Source: Brachionus manjavacas (taxonomy: Eukaryota > Rotifera > Eurotatoria > Ploima > Brachionidae). From it: a stretch of 64,000 bases of DNA. The notes beneath the pieces were generated by a model. It saw only the letters and a program-made list of their open reading frames with translations, was not told the DNA's origin and ran no database searches. The DNA is taken from NCBI GenBank assembly GCA_019054805.1, contig JAHQIY010000012.1, positions 1,116,001 through 1,180,000 of the forward strand, given 5' to 3'. Numbering within the stretch: position 1 is the stretch's first letter; every line of letters begins with the position of its first letter. Below, in pieces: positions 30,536-39,489 of the stretch. The translations under genes and the position numbers were made by a program.

Positions 30536-33305
30536 TTAAATATCTGATAATTCAGGAAAAAAAGAGGAAATTGCTAGATAGCAATTACACAATGGAGTTG
30601 GATATTCGATATATCTTGATTCGAAACCTTCTCTATATTCTTCCACCAGTCTGACGACCAGTGGAACAGAATGACTCAATCCTGCCCTGACATATCTCTC
30701 ACTCAACTCAAAAAGTCTATTCGAAATTGTTAGGAGATTAAGTTTATTGAAGGCCTCTTGGTGTATAATATTGGAGGGGGTATCATATTTTAGCTTCAAA
30801 ATTGATCGAACTGCTGAATTTTGAATAACTTGTATTTTTTTGATGTTAGTTTCTGAGAATGAATTTAAACAAGGAAAAGAATAATCCAAAATTTATCCTA
30901 TTAAGGATTTGTAAAGATTACCTAGTGTTTTTGGTTTTAGACCCCATTTTTTATTTGAAAGATATTTTATTAAGTTAAGCCTTGAATTACAACGCTCTTT
31001 TAATTCATCCACCATTGGGCTAAAAGTAAGTTTTGAGTCTAATGTTATTCCTAAGAATTTAACTTTTTCCTCTTTATTTAAATTACTATTATTAATTTTA
31101 AGGTCAAGATTAATTTTAACTTTAGTTTTTTTCTCAAAGATCATATAACATGATTTTTCAATAGAAATTTTCATTTTCCATTTGAAAAGCCATATTTCAA
31201 CTTCTTTTAGATACTTATTAATCACTTTTTCAAGATTTCCTATCTTTTTAAAAGTAAAAAAGGTAGCCAAATCATCTGCAAAAAGAAGAGAGTATTGGCA
31301 GTTTGTTTTGTTTCTTTTTGGTATATCATTTATAAAAATGCTAAAAAGAAGCGGACTAATTACTGACCCTTGTGGAACTCCTGCTTTAATAGGGTATTGA
31401 TCACTTAGATGATTATTTATATTTACTTTAAAAGATCTTAAGTGCAGAAATGATCTTATCCAATTGATAAGATAAGGTGGTAGATAAATTTTTATTAGCT
31501 TGTAAATTAGTCCATCATGCCAAACTCTATCAAAAGCTTTAGAAATGTCAAAATATAGACAACATACCTTCTTCTTTCTATTAAAGGACTCTGAAGCTTT
31601 TTGAATAAGAAAGTAAAGATTATCTGCAGTGCGTTTATGTTTTCTAAATCCTGATTGTTCATCAATAAGTAGACTATTGTTCTCCAGAAAATTATATATT
31701 CTTGTAAAGATGATGCGTTCAAGTAACTTTCCAAGGCAACTTGTCATACTAATTGGACGATAGTTATTAGGATCTTGAGTGGGTGATGTTTTCTTGGGGA
31801 TCATGGTTATACTTGCTATTTTCCAAGCTTTTGGCACTTGACCTATTTCCAAACTCCTGTTAAAAAGAATACTTAGTTCAATTAAAGTCTCTTTAGGTAA
31901 ATTTTTTAACATTAGGTTGTGGATTTGATCTAATCCAGAGCCTGCTTCTTCTTTTAATTTTTTTAAAGCATTTCTTATTTCCAAAAGAGTAATAGGCTGG
32001 TCCAAGTTATTTTGTACCTTATTTTTTAAGAAGTCTGTAATGGTTTGTGATATTTCAGAACTATCCTCTGATTCAACAAGATCTAGATGAGGACTAAAAG
32101 TTGAGGCTAAGATATTTCCAAAGATTTTTCCTTTATCTATATCTGTCTTAAACTCAACACCATCTTTGAGTAATGATGGTATCTGTTTTGAACATTTCTT
32201 AGATCTGAACTTATTTATTTTTTTCCAGAAAGGCCTGCTTGATAAAGTATTCCTTCCCATTTTATTTATAAAATCGTGCCAGTTTTGGTTCCAAAATTCT
32301 TTAAGAGCTAGACGTACCTCAGATGTAAGCTTATTAAAAATTATCTTTAAAGAAGGACACCTGGTTTTTTGGAAAAATCTTCTAATTTTTCTTCGTTCTT
32401 TGATTAATAAGACAATGTTTTTTGGTAAGCTTGATTTAAAAGACTTTTGAGTGTAAGCTGGAACACTTTTTTGGGCAGCATTAACGATCTTTTCTGATAT
32501 GTGTTTATTTATGTCATCAATGTTTGTAAAAGAAGTTATATGTTGATTTGATGACTTTAAAATTAAGACTAGTTTTCAAGGGTTCAACTGTAATTAAATA
32601 TTCAGCTGATATACATGTTTGAATTGGAAAGTGATCACTTAACATATCATGGTCTATAAGAACTTTGAAGTCAAGGACCTTATCCGATAGTGATGACGGT
32701 ATTAGGAATAGATCAAGGACTTCGAAGTGATCAGTTTTAAATCTATTATATGTTGGTGTTATGTCATTTATTGCAGAAAGATTGAGCTTGCTAAAAATTT
32801 CCTCCAAGATTAAACCATTTTCATTTTCTCCAAAACAACCTAAACTTTTAGATTTCGCATTGAAATCACCCCCTATTATAAATTTTCCACATCTACTTGA
32901 GATTTCTAAGAAAAGTTTAAAAGGAAGTACAGTATTTGGTGGATTATAAAGGCTAAAAATAAAAAATTGAGTATTATTTAGATATATTTTAATCCAGAGA
33001 AGCTCTGCACTAAACTCATCAAATGAGTAATCTTGTTTAAATTCAATACCGTCTCTTACCAACATAGCTATTCCTCCACCATGTCTATTTCGGGCCTTAA
33101 CTAATGAAGTGTAATTTTTAAAATTAAAGTAAAAGTTTGAATCATTCGTGTTTATTTTTATTTCATTTAGGAGAAGTATGTCAGGACAATTTTGAGTTAA
33201 AAATTCTTCTAAAAGATGAATCCTACTTGGTAAATGGAAACAATTCCAGTGTGTAATTACTAACCTGTTTTTTGAAAAAGATTTGTTTGAAAATTTTTTA
33301 TTCAT
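30536..33305 (-). pseudogene. LINE2 ORF2: endonuclease and reverse transcriptase
   Basis: Translation likely starts at the ATG at 33305, four bases after the ORF1 -1-frame stop; an in-frame ATG at 33407 lies inside ORF1. The endonuclease shows VITHWNC, LLNEIKI, GGDFNAK and SDHFPIQTCI. A frameshift near 32560 separates it from the open RT part 32260-30893, which carries LKEEAGSGLDQIHNL, NYRPISMTSCLGKLLER, FDISKAFDRVWHDGL, AGVPQGSVISPLLFSIFIND, SLLFADDLATFF and FLGITLDSKLTF. A nonsense codon after KSLIG (30890) precedes the last 117 residues (LDYSFPCLN, LKLKYDTPSN, PTPLCNCYL). It is the best preserved ORF2 here. Confidence 0.9.
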
Positions 33306-33309
33306 TTGT

Positions 33310-34601
33310 TTAATTTGATTGAATTGAGGTTGATTTTTTACTGTTTTTTTTTGATTGGTAACATGCTCTTTCGACCACGGATTCTTCAATGGCGTCAAAG
33401 AATGCATTATCGTCTACTGAACTTGTACTTTTTAAACTCTTTTTTTTTGTATTTGCAAGAACACTGGTATTTCTCTTCATCCTCTCTTTTTTAAGTTTTG
33501 TTTGAGTATTGTCATTTGATTCATTGTTGGATTCATAATGCGATTCATATGAGCTCAATATTTGTGTTTCCAATTGAACTGAGCTGGTATGAGGGATCGC
33601 TGTTGTAAGCGTTTTGGGTTGAGGTTTTGAATTAGGGGGGGATTCGGTAAGGGATTTTTGGACAATCTGCGGTAAAGTTGGAATCTGAAATGGTAAATCT
33701 GTTTGTGGAGGAGGACTCTGGACAATCTTATCTTGAATAATAGTTTCTACAGTAGGATCGAAGCTTTCAATATAGCTGTCTAATGGGTGCTGTTCGGTTT
33801 GTTCCATTTTTTTCCATTTTCTCCGTCTTCAGGATATGAAGGTGTTGGAAGGTCATCGTCTACAGCTAACTCATTGTAGTCTATTTTTTCTCTCTCCATG
33901 CTTTTTATTTTTTCAGCCATTGAACATTTTATTGCTGGGTGGCCTTTCAGCTTACAATTAGTACACTCGAGTTTTTTTACTGGACAATTTTTGATAGAGT
34001 GTTTAGGATCAAGGCAAAAAAAGCATCGTTGTTGCTGACCAGAGATTGTGATGTTTGTTTTGAGTCCAAATACTGTAGTTGGTCCTACTAGGTTTTGAAT
34101 TTGCTCATTGATTTCTATTGGGTATAAGATACGAACTCTTTTTATCCCATTGTTGACCTCAGTCCATCCGTCTTCTTTAAATTTCTCATTGGAGATCTCT
34201 TTTATTTCTAAATCCTTTAGTTTTAGATCGTTAACGAAGCGGGCAATTGTTTGGTCAGTAATATTTGTTGGTAAAAAGTGGAACCTTAGGGTTGCTGATT
34301 TTTTACCATCATCGATTTTAAATTTGTTTGGGTCTTCGAATTTAAATTGTCTGTTTTCAATTAATACTGGTCTATCGAATAAATTAACGGTGTTCAGGCT
34401 TGGGTGAAATTCGACGATCCAAAATCGATTCGAAGAAAAATTTCCAACTGAGATGACTTTTGATTTTTCCTCTTCCGATAGTGAGCGAGATAGATAAGTA
34501 AGTAAATCATGGTGAGTTAAAGGCCGGTCCAAACTCTTTAGATTCAGCTTAATTGAATTTCTGAAATTCCATTTGATGGAATTTCCAAGTTTATTAACCA
34601 T
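33310..34601 (-). CDS. LINE2 ORF1: CCHC zinc-knuckle protein with -1 extension
   Basis: The 0-frame protein has 273 residues (34601-33780). An N-terminal region aligns with LINE1 ORF1 (FSSNRFWIVEFHPSL, LRFHFLPTNI, KRVRILYP). Two CCHC knuckles follow: CFFCLDPKHSIKNC and CTNCKLKGHPAIKC. Seven codons before its stop it reads GGA AAA AAA TGG. A -1 shift on A AAA AAA (33813-33807) opens 165 further codons (33807-33310), a Ser/Pro/Thr-rich tail with a basic KKERMKRN..KKKSLK segment. That frame ends at TAA 33312-33310, just before the ORF2 ATG. The layout matches LINE1. Confidence 0.8.
33807..33813 (-). promoter_or_regulatory. Candidate -1 frameshift site (A AAA AAA) in LINE2 ORF1
   Basis: A7 run in X XXY YYZ phase relative to the ATG at 34601. 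The -1 frame is the long open one. Loss of one A from an A8 run would be the mutational alternative. Confidence 0.45.
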
Positions 34602-34672
34602 TTGGTGTTAAAAAGGAAAACTTTTTGCCAAGATTTTTTATGTTAATTTTTCTTTTTCTTTTCAAAATTTTT

Positions 34673-34716
34673 TAATAAAAACACACGATTTCAAAGGGTC
34701 TCTCTTTGTTTCATTT
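34673..34716. repeat. 44-bp direct repeat flanking LINE2 (5' side)
   Basis: Exact copy of 30115-30158, touching the LINE2 5' UTR. Confidence 0.7.
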
Positions 34717-34757
34717 TTTTTAATTTCCTGCAAGTCAATAAAATTTTGATTTCAAGT

Positions 34758-35437
34758 TATACAGTATTTTGCAAAAGTTAAGAAATTTTTTTTGCTTAAC
34801 ACAATAATTGCTTTTACCCATTTGATAGGCGGTAAAATAAAAAAAAACGCTTTTTTTTAATTTTTTATCAGCCATTAATCCAAAAACATCAAACAAAAAA
34901 AATTAAAAAAATAAAAATGGATAAAATTAATTTAAGAAAAAAAAACGAAAAAATAAAATTTTTAAAATTTAGTATTTGAAATGACCACCTTTGTTGGCGT
35001 TATAGCAAGCCAAAACTCTTTTTGGCATAGATTCAATCAATTTTTGTCACATACTCAGTCGGAATCTTTAACCACTCTTAGTTTAAAACCTCTTTTAAAT
35101 GCTCATTACAGGTTACTTTAGTGTCTCCCTATTTGAAATTCATGTATGACCATAAGTTGTAGATTGGGTTGAAATCTGGTGAACGGGCACACCATGGCAG
35201 AACCTCAATGTTCTGTTCTTTAACTAGTCGCTTACTGAGTGAGCAGTATCTGCCGAAAAATCCAAGAGTCGTCTGGCTCAAATAGGAGTTCGACAGATGG
35301 TAAAAGATTGCTTTGCAATGTGTTGACGTAGACAAACTGATTAATTCGCCCTGTATCAATGTTGCATATACCAGTGCCTTTGTAAGAAATACATCCCCAG
35401 ATACCAGCTGAACCTCCACCGTTTTCTAACCTTGGTA
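34758..35437 (-). pseudogene. Tc1-like transposase, interrupted by pogo
   Basis: A CAGTATTTTGCAAAAGTTAA terminus lies at 34759. The minus strand then encodes, in one frame, ENGGGSAGIWGCISYKGTGI and RINQFVYVNTLQSNLLPSVE, and in a shifted frame LVKEQNIEVLPWCARSPDFN with PIYNLWSYM (Tc1 signature VLPWPA-SPD-NPIE-LW). The expected final catalytic Glu after NPI is Tyr here. The frame is broken and the protein inactive. The upstream part is separated by the pogo insertion and continues briefly at 36498-36540. Confidence 0.75.
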
Positions 35438-35439
35438 TA

Positions 35440-36495
35440 CAGTCAATCCTCGATATAACGACAAAGTTGGGCGGAAATTTTTATACTCGTTGTATCGAAA
35501 TTCGTTCTATCGAAAATCCCATACAAAAGCATTGAATAAATTTTAAGATTTATTATTTTGAATTTTTATTAAAATAAATGAAAAAGGTGAAAAAATTTAT
35601 AAAAAAATAAAATGAAAAGAAAAATTAATCCTTTTTAACATACGAAGTAATAGTTGTTTGTTTATTACATTTTTTTTCAATTACCAAATTTTCAATATTA
35701 AACCAAATTTAAAATATTTAAATTTGCAGAGCCAACCGTTACTTGCTTTGAAATCTCGATGTCCTAGCATTGTAGCAAACTTTAAAGCCTGTAGTTGAAT
35801 GTCACACCCGCTTACAGTAAGGTTGTTATATTTTTGAATTTGATCGAACCAATAAATTACAGCTTTATCTACGTCATCGTAGCTCGAAAGTTTCATTCGT
35901 TTTTTTTCTGGTCCAACTAAATTTTTCTCATACATTTCTAAAAGCTTTGATTTCGATGCTAAAATTGTTGAAATTGTTGAGGGGTTTGCGTAATATTCTT
36001 TTGCAAGAGCAGTAATCGTTATTTTTTGGTCTGTATGCTTTTTTATTATTTCAATTTTTGTTTCAAGTGAATAACATTTTCGTTTTTTTGGGACAGGATT
36101 AGATAAATTTTCACTCATTCTAATAAAAAGATTAACAGATAAGATTTTTACCTGTAAATATATATTTTTTATTGAAAGAATATAGATAAAGTCAAATAAA
36201 GAACAATTAAATTTTTGCTTTATTTCCAATTAGTTAATTAAATGTCAAGATTTTTTTTATAATATAAAGGTGCGAATTTTTTTGATTTTTCGTTGTATGA
36301 AGTTTTATTTCTTAAGAAAAAGATTAATTGGTTCGTTAGAAGAACCTTGTTGTATCGGGTTTTCGTTGCATCGAAATTCGTTCTATAGAAGATAAAAAGT
36401 ATTCATTTTCCATTGATCGAAATCGGTTCTGATAATCGAATTCGTTCTATAGGGTTTTTCGTTCTATGGGGTTTTGTTGTACGGAGGATTGACTG
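35440..36495 (-). mobile_element. pogo/Tigger-like element with intact ends
   Basis: The ends are CAGTCAATCCTCGATATAAC (35440) and the complement of CAGTCAATCCTCCGTACAAC (36495). TA lies on both sides (35438-35439, 36496-36497). The right arm carries several TTCGTTCTATNG repeats, likely transposase-binding sites. At 1,056 bp it has lost the catalytic domain. It lies inside a Tc1-like gene. Confidence 0.85.
35681..36118 (-). CDS. CENP-B-type DNA-binding fragment of pogo transposase
   Basis: From the ATG before SENLSNPVPKKRK (36118) the product has 145 residues. Residues 10-60 form a CENP-B N-terminal helix-turn-helix (KKRKCYSLETKIEIIKKHTD, ITALAKEYYANPSTISTIL). Residues 85-140 match the second, Tc5-type HTH (DKAVIYWFDQIQK, GCDIQLQALKFATMLG, FKASNGWLCKFK). 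The DDE domain is missing, so this would be a DNA-binding protein without catalysis. The longer ORF start at 36229 adds a hydrophobic leader unlike the family, so I prefer 36118. It could act as a titrating repressor of pogo elements, which is speculative. Confidence 0.65.
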   Translation of the reverse strand: MSENLSNPVPKKRKCYSLETKIEIIKKHTDQKITITALAKEYYANPSTISTILASKSKLLEMYEKNLVGPEKKRMKLSSYDDVDKAVIYWFDQIQKYNNLTVSGCDIQLQALKFATMLGHRDFKASNGWLCKFKYFKFGLILKIW

Positions 36496-36560
36496 TACAG
36501 AACTTCGAATGAAACTTTTTAATTTTAATCCTTTTTACCATTACTCTTTAGTTTAGTCGG

Positions 36561-36963
36561 TCAGTAAGTATTTGACTTTACACATTGACTTGTTGATAAG
36601 AATATCCTCCATTTCACTGGTTTTTCACGGTCAATAGATACAGTCTTTTTGGATTTTCTAGCAGTTTGAAGGAAGGACTTGAATGGTAAACCTAATTTGT
36701 TCTCTTCGTTCATTTTGTCGTCGGTGTTTCCATTTGTTGATGTCTTCACATCAAAGATGACATTCTGACATAGACGAACTGGTCGTGTTCTGTTTCCTCG
36801 TCGTTTCTCTTGGCAACTCTCTGACTTTCTTTTCTAATCTGTTCAGTAAGGCAGCATGTATCTTTTTCTCCACACGCAACTGATTTTTCAAAGGAAACCT
36901 GAGATTTTTGTGTTTAGAGAATCTTGCCTCAACAAACATTAAATTTTTAATAATAAATTTCAA
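36561..36963 (-). other. Two overlapping basic open stretches, unassigned
   Basis: The minus-strand frames 36963-36751 and 36749-36561 read as one charged, low-hydrophobicity protein if a frameshift near 36770 is allowed (KKIHAALLNRLEKKVRELPR, then NEENKLGLPFKSFLQTARKS). I recognise no family. It could be a terminal exon, a worn gene or chance. It lies just downstream of the amidase gene on the same strand. Confidence 0.25.
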
Positions 36964-37037
36964 ATCGATTTCCTATTAAATTTTATTTAAAATAAAACCT
37001 CATTTTCAAAGTTTAAATTTCATATTTGAATTCAAAT

Positions 37038-38678
37038 TTAAGCAAAAAAATTTTTGAAAAAATTGAAAACCGAAATAAAAAAACTAGAAAGAACTGAACT
37101 TTGATTTCTGCTTAACAAAGGCACCGAACTGGGCAACTTGGCAAAACTCTGTTTCGCCTCATACAATTTGGCTATTCTAAAACCATTTAGCATTTTATTC
37201 TGTCTTATTATAAGTCCCATGCCAAACGGCAATCCATCAGGCTCATCAGCATTTTTTGGTGTAAACCCAGACGGCATGCTCAAAAAAGCACTGTCACTTC
37301 CGAATGAAATGCCACCAAAGTTATCATCTTTGGCCGCCACTTGAGCCTCAGAATGCAGTTTAACTTTGGACGCTATTGTGGGTAAAAACAAAGCATCTGT
37401 GTCTTCGCTGACCAATTGAGCATAGAACTCTTTAAAGCGAACATTTAGTGAATCAAACACCTGGCATCCACCGTTGCACAAAGCGCTCAAATCCATGTTC
37501 AAATCTAAACCAGAATTTTGGAACGCATTGGTCCAATAATTGTCCAAGTAAGACGACTGCATCAAATCCACAAAGCGCTTGTAGGGTAAATCAGTGCCAA
37601 ATCGAGCGGCGTCACTCCAGTAATCTTGGTACGACTTGGGCAAACAAGCTACCGTGCACTGAAGGGTCGTGTCATCAATCGACTTCAAAAGATCACTTAG
37701 CTGATCTAACTCGGTCGAGTTCAAATTCTTTTCCACAATTTGAACTCCCAAATTTTTCATTCTGACCACAGACTCGTCCAACAATGGCTTTACATCCGGA
37801 CCTATGGCATAATCAATTCTGGCATGTTTAAAAGATTTAAAAAAATCATTGATTAGCAAGACTTTTAAATTTTTTGGCTCAATAGGCTTTTCAATAGCTT
37901 CCAGCAGGCTAGAATCACTGGTCAAAACAGAATAGGCTAGGACCAAGTCGTCCAAATGTTTTGCCATAGGTCCCACAGTGTCTTTTCTCAAGTTGACTGG
38001 CAGGACTCCACTGGTCAAGTTAGAATTAGTCGGAGGTCTTAGTCCGAAAACACCGTTGAAAGCCGAAGGTCCTAGAATGGAGCCACCAGTGTCACTGCCA
38101 AGACTGACCACCCCGAAGCCGGCAGAAATGCTCGCACCAGAGCCCGAGCTTGAACCAGAGCATGTTCGTCTTTTATCAAACGGATTTAGACACAAACCCA
38201 CTTGATCGCTTTGGTACAAAGCTCCGATGGCCAACTGAGCCATGTTGGCCTTTGATATCACAACAGCGCCTTCGTTCAGCAGTCGGTCTATGACCAGCGC
38301 GTTTTTTTCCGGCACCTGATTTCTGAATGGCTTGATACCGGCTGTGGTAGGCAATCGCCTAATGTCTATGTTGTCTTTGACCACAAATGGAACACAGTGA
38401 AGCTTTCCGATCTTTGATGAATCATTTTTGAATTGGAGATCAAGCTGAGTGGCTCGCTTGATCGCCTCCGGATTGTAGGCTATGATGGTTTTAAATTGTC
38501 CATCGTACAGAGCTGACCGCTCCAGAAAATAAGACACTATGTCTACACATGTCCATTTTTTTGAGCTCAGCAAAGCGTGGATTGAAGATGCACGAAAATC
38601 GAACAACGGGTCCGAGTCAAGCACTGGCTTGGACGCATTTGCCAAAGCCAATAAAGCTAAAATTAAAATTTTTAACAT
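37038..38678 (-). CDS. Secreted amidase-signature family hydrolase
   Basis: A 546-residue intact single-exon gene. Residues 1-16 form a signal peptide (MLKILILALLALANAS). The amidase signature is present with a Ser-cisSer-Lys triad: Lys101 in VPFVVKDN, cis-Ser177 in CSGSSSGSGASISAG, and nucleophile Ser200 in GSDTGGSILGP. The usual Arg after GGSI is Leu here. The fold continues through GVFGLRPP and DTVGPMAKHLDD to a typical C-terminal region. The family hydrolyses amide bonds (fatty-acid amides, amino-acid amides, small nitrogen compounds), and secretion suggests an extracellular or lysosomal role. A hydrophobic C-terminus (SSFFISVFNFFKNFF) could anchor it. GC content is markedly above its surroundings and there is no intron. 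The substrate is unknown. Confidence 0.9.
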   Translation of the reverse strand: MLKILILALLALANASKPVLDSDPLFDFRASSIHALLSSKKWTCVDIVSYFLERSALYDGQFKTIIAYNPEAIKRATQLDLQFKNDSSKIGKLHCVPFVVKDNIDIRRLPTTAGIKPFRNQVPEKNALVIDRLLNEGAVVISKANMAQLAIGALYQSDQVGLCLNPFDKRRTCSGSSSGSGASISAGFGVVSLGSDTGGSILGPSAFNGVFGLRPPTNSNLTSGVLPVNLRKDTVGPMAKHLDDLVLAYSVLTSDSSLLEAIEKPIEPKNLKVLLINDFFKSFKHARIDYAIGPDVKPLLDESVVRMKNLGVQIVEKNLNSTELDQLSDLLKSIDDTTLQCTVACLPKSYQDYWSDAARFGTDLPYKRFVDLMQSSYLDNYWTNAFQNSGLDLNMDLSALCNGGCQVFDSLNVRFKEFYAQLVSEDTDALFLPTIASKVKLHSEAQVAAKDDNFGGISFGSDSAFLSMPSGFTPKNADEPDGLPFGMGLIIRQNKMLNGFRIAKLYEAKQSFAKLPSSVPLLSRNQSSVLSSFFISVFNFFKNFFA

Positions 38679-39489
38679 TTTTTTCTTTTCAGATAGAGAA
38701 ATTAAAAGTTTGTTTTTTTATTTATAATGAAAGGTGTTTGTTCAAAAGGTGATTCAATGGTAAATATAAGCTTTCTTTAGACGACTTTCAGCAGCAAAGA
38801 AAATTTGGTATTTTTTAGTAATTTAGAAAATGTGTAAATATTAAAAAACTAGTGAAAACACGCTACAAAACGTGAGTTTATGTAAAATTTTTTTTTTTAA
38901 AACTAACTTAAAGAGGTAAGCACTAGCATGTGTATTTATTAGACTTGGCTTATTTTTGACGAAAAATATTATTTTAATGCGAAAAGGTTTTATTTTCAAT
39001 TTTAAATTAAATTTACTTTTTGTTAGTCATTGAAATTGTGACGAACGAGTCTGAAAATGGTTCGATGTGGAATAAGTGTTATTAGAATTAGGTATAATCA
39101 GAAAACAAAAAATTTTAATGATTTAGCAATAGCTGATCTCTCTTCTTATTTTACTTTGATTAAATATTTCTTAATAATTCTGAAATACATTTTGAGCGTA
39201 TTTTTTATCATTATATAAATGTTTTATCTAAAAATTAGTTAAAAAATACTCCAGCATCACCCATTTAAATATTTATTGAATAATCAGATTAAAAAAATAA
39301 AAAAAATAAAAAATAAGATAGAAAATAGAAAAAATACAAATTAATAAAGACCTCCAAATCAAACACTATAGTATTTTTCTTTAAAACTTTATTTTCGCAG
39401 CTTTAAAAATAAAATATAAGTTTTTAAATAGTAATATTTTATATTGTCTCACAATTGAAAGAGATAATTTAACTTGTTGCTTTTCAATT
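38679..39489. other. AT-rich intergenic sequence
   Basis: The region upstream of the amidase start, followed by AT-rich sequence. No motif or gene is identified. Confidence 0.5.

Larger units (their letters stand above)
30348..34672 (-). mobile_element. LINE2, nearly complete Jockey/CR1-like retrotransposon
   Basis: A minus-strand element of about 4.3 kb with a short 5' UTR (34602-34672), ORF1 (34601-33310 including a frame change), ORF2 (from 33305) and a 3' UTR. The terminal hairpin GAGCTAATGCTC lies at 30373-30384 beside an AAATAAATAAA tail. It is related to LINE1 in all domains but clearly diverged. It has few lesions: one frame change in ORF1, one frameshift near 32560 and one nonsense codon at about 30890. 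Confidence 0.9.

Noticed and set aside
9692-38678. Bacterial contamination or a chimeric contig
   Set aside because: The bacterial-type genes are isolated and each is surrounded by eukaryotic transposon sequence, with no operon structure or Shine-Dalgarno pattern; contamination cannot be excluded formally but is not needed.
37448-38752. Plus-strand frames over the amidase gene
   Set aside because: Antisense shadows of a gene with complete catalytic signature.
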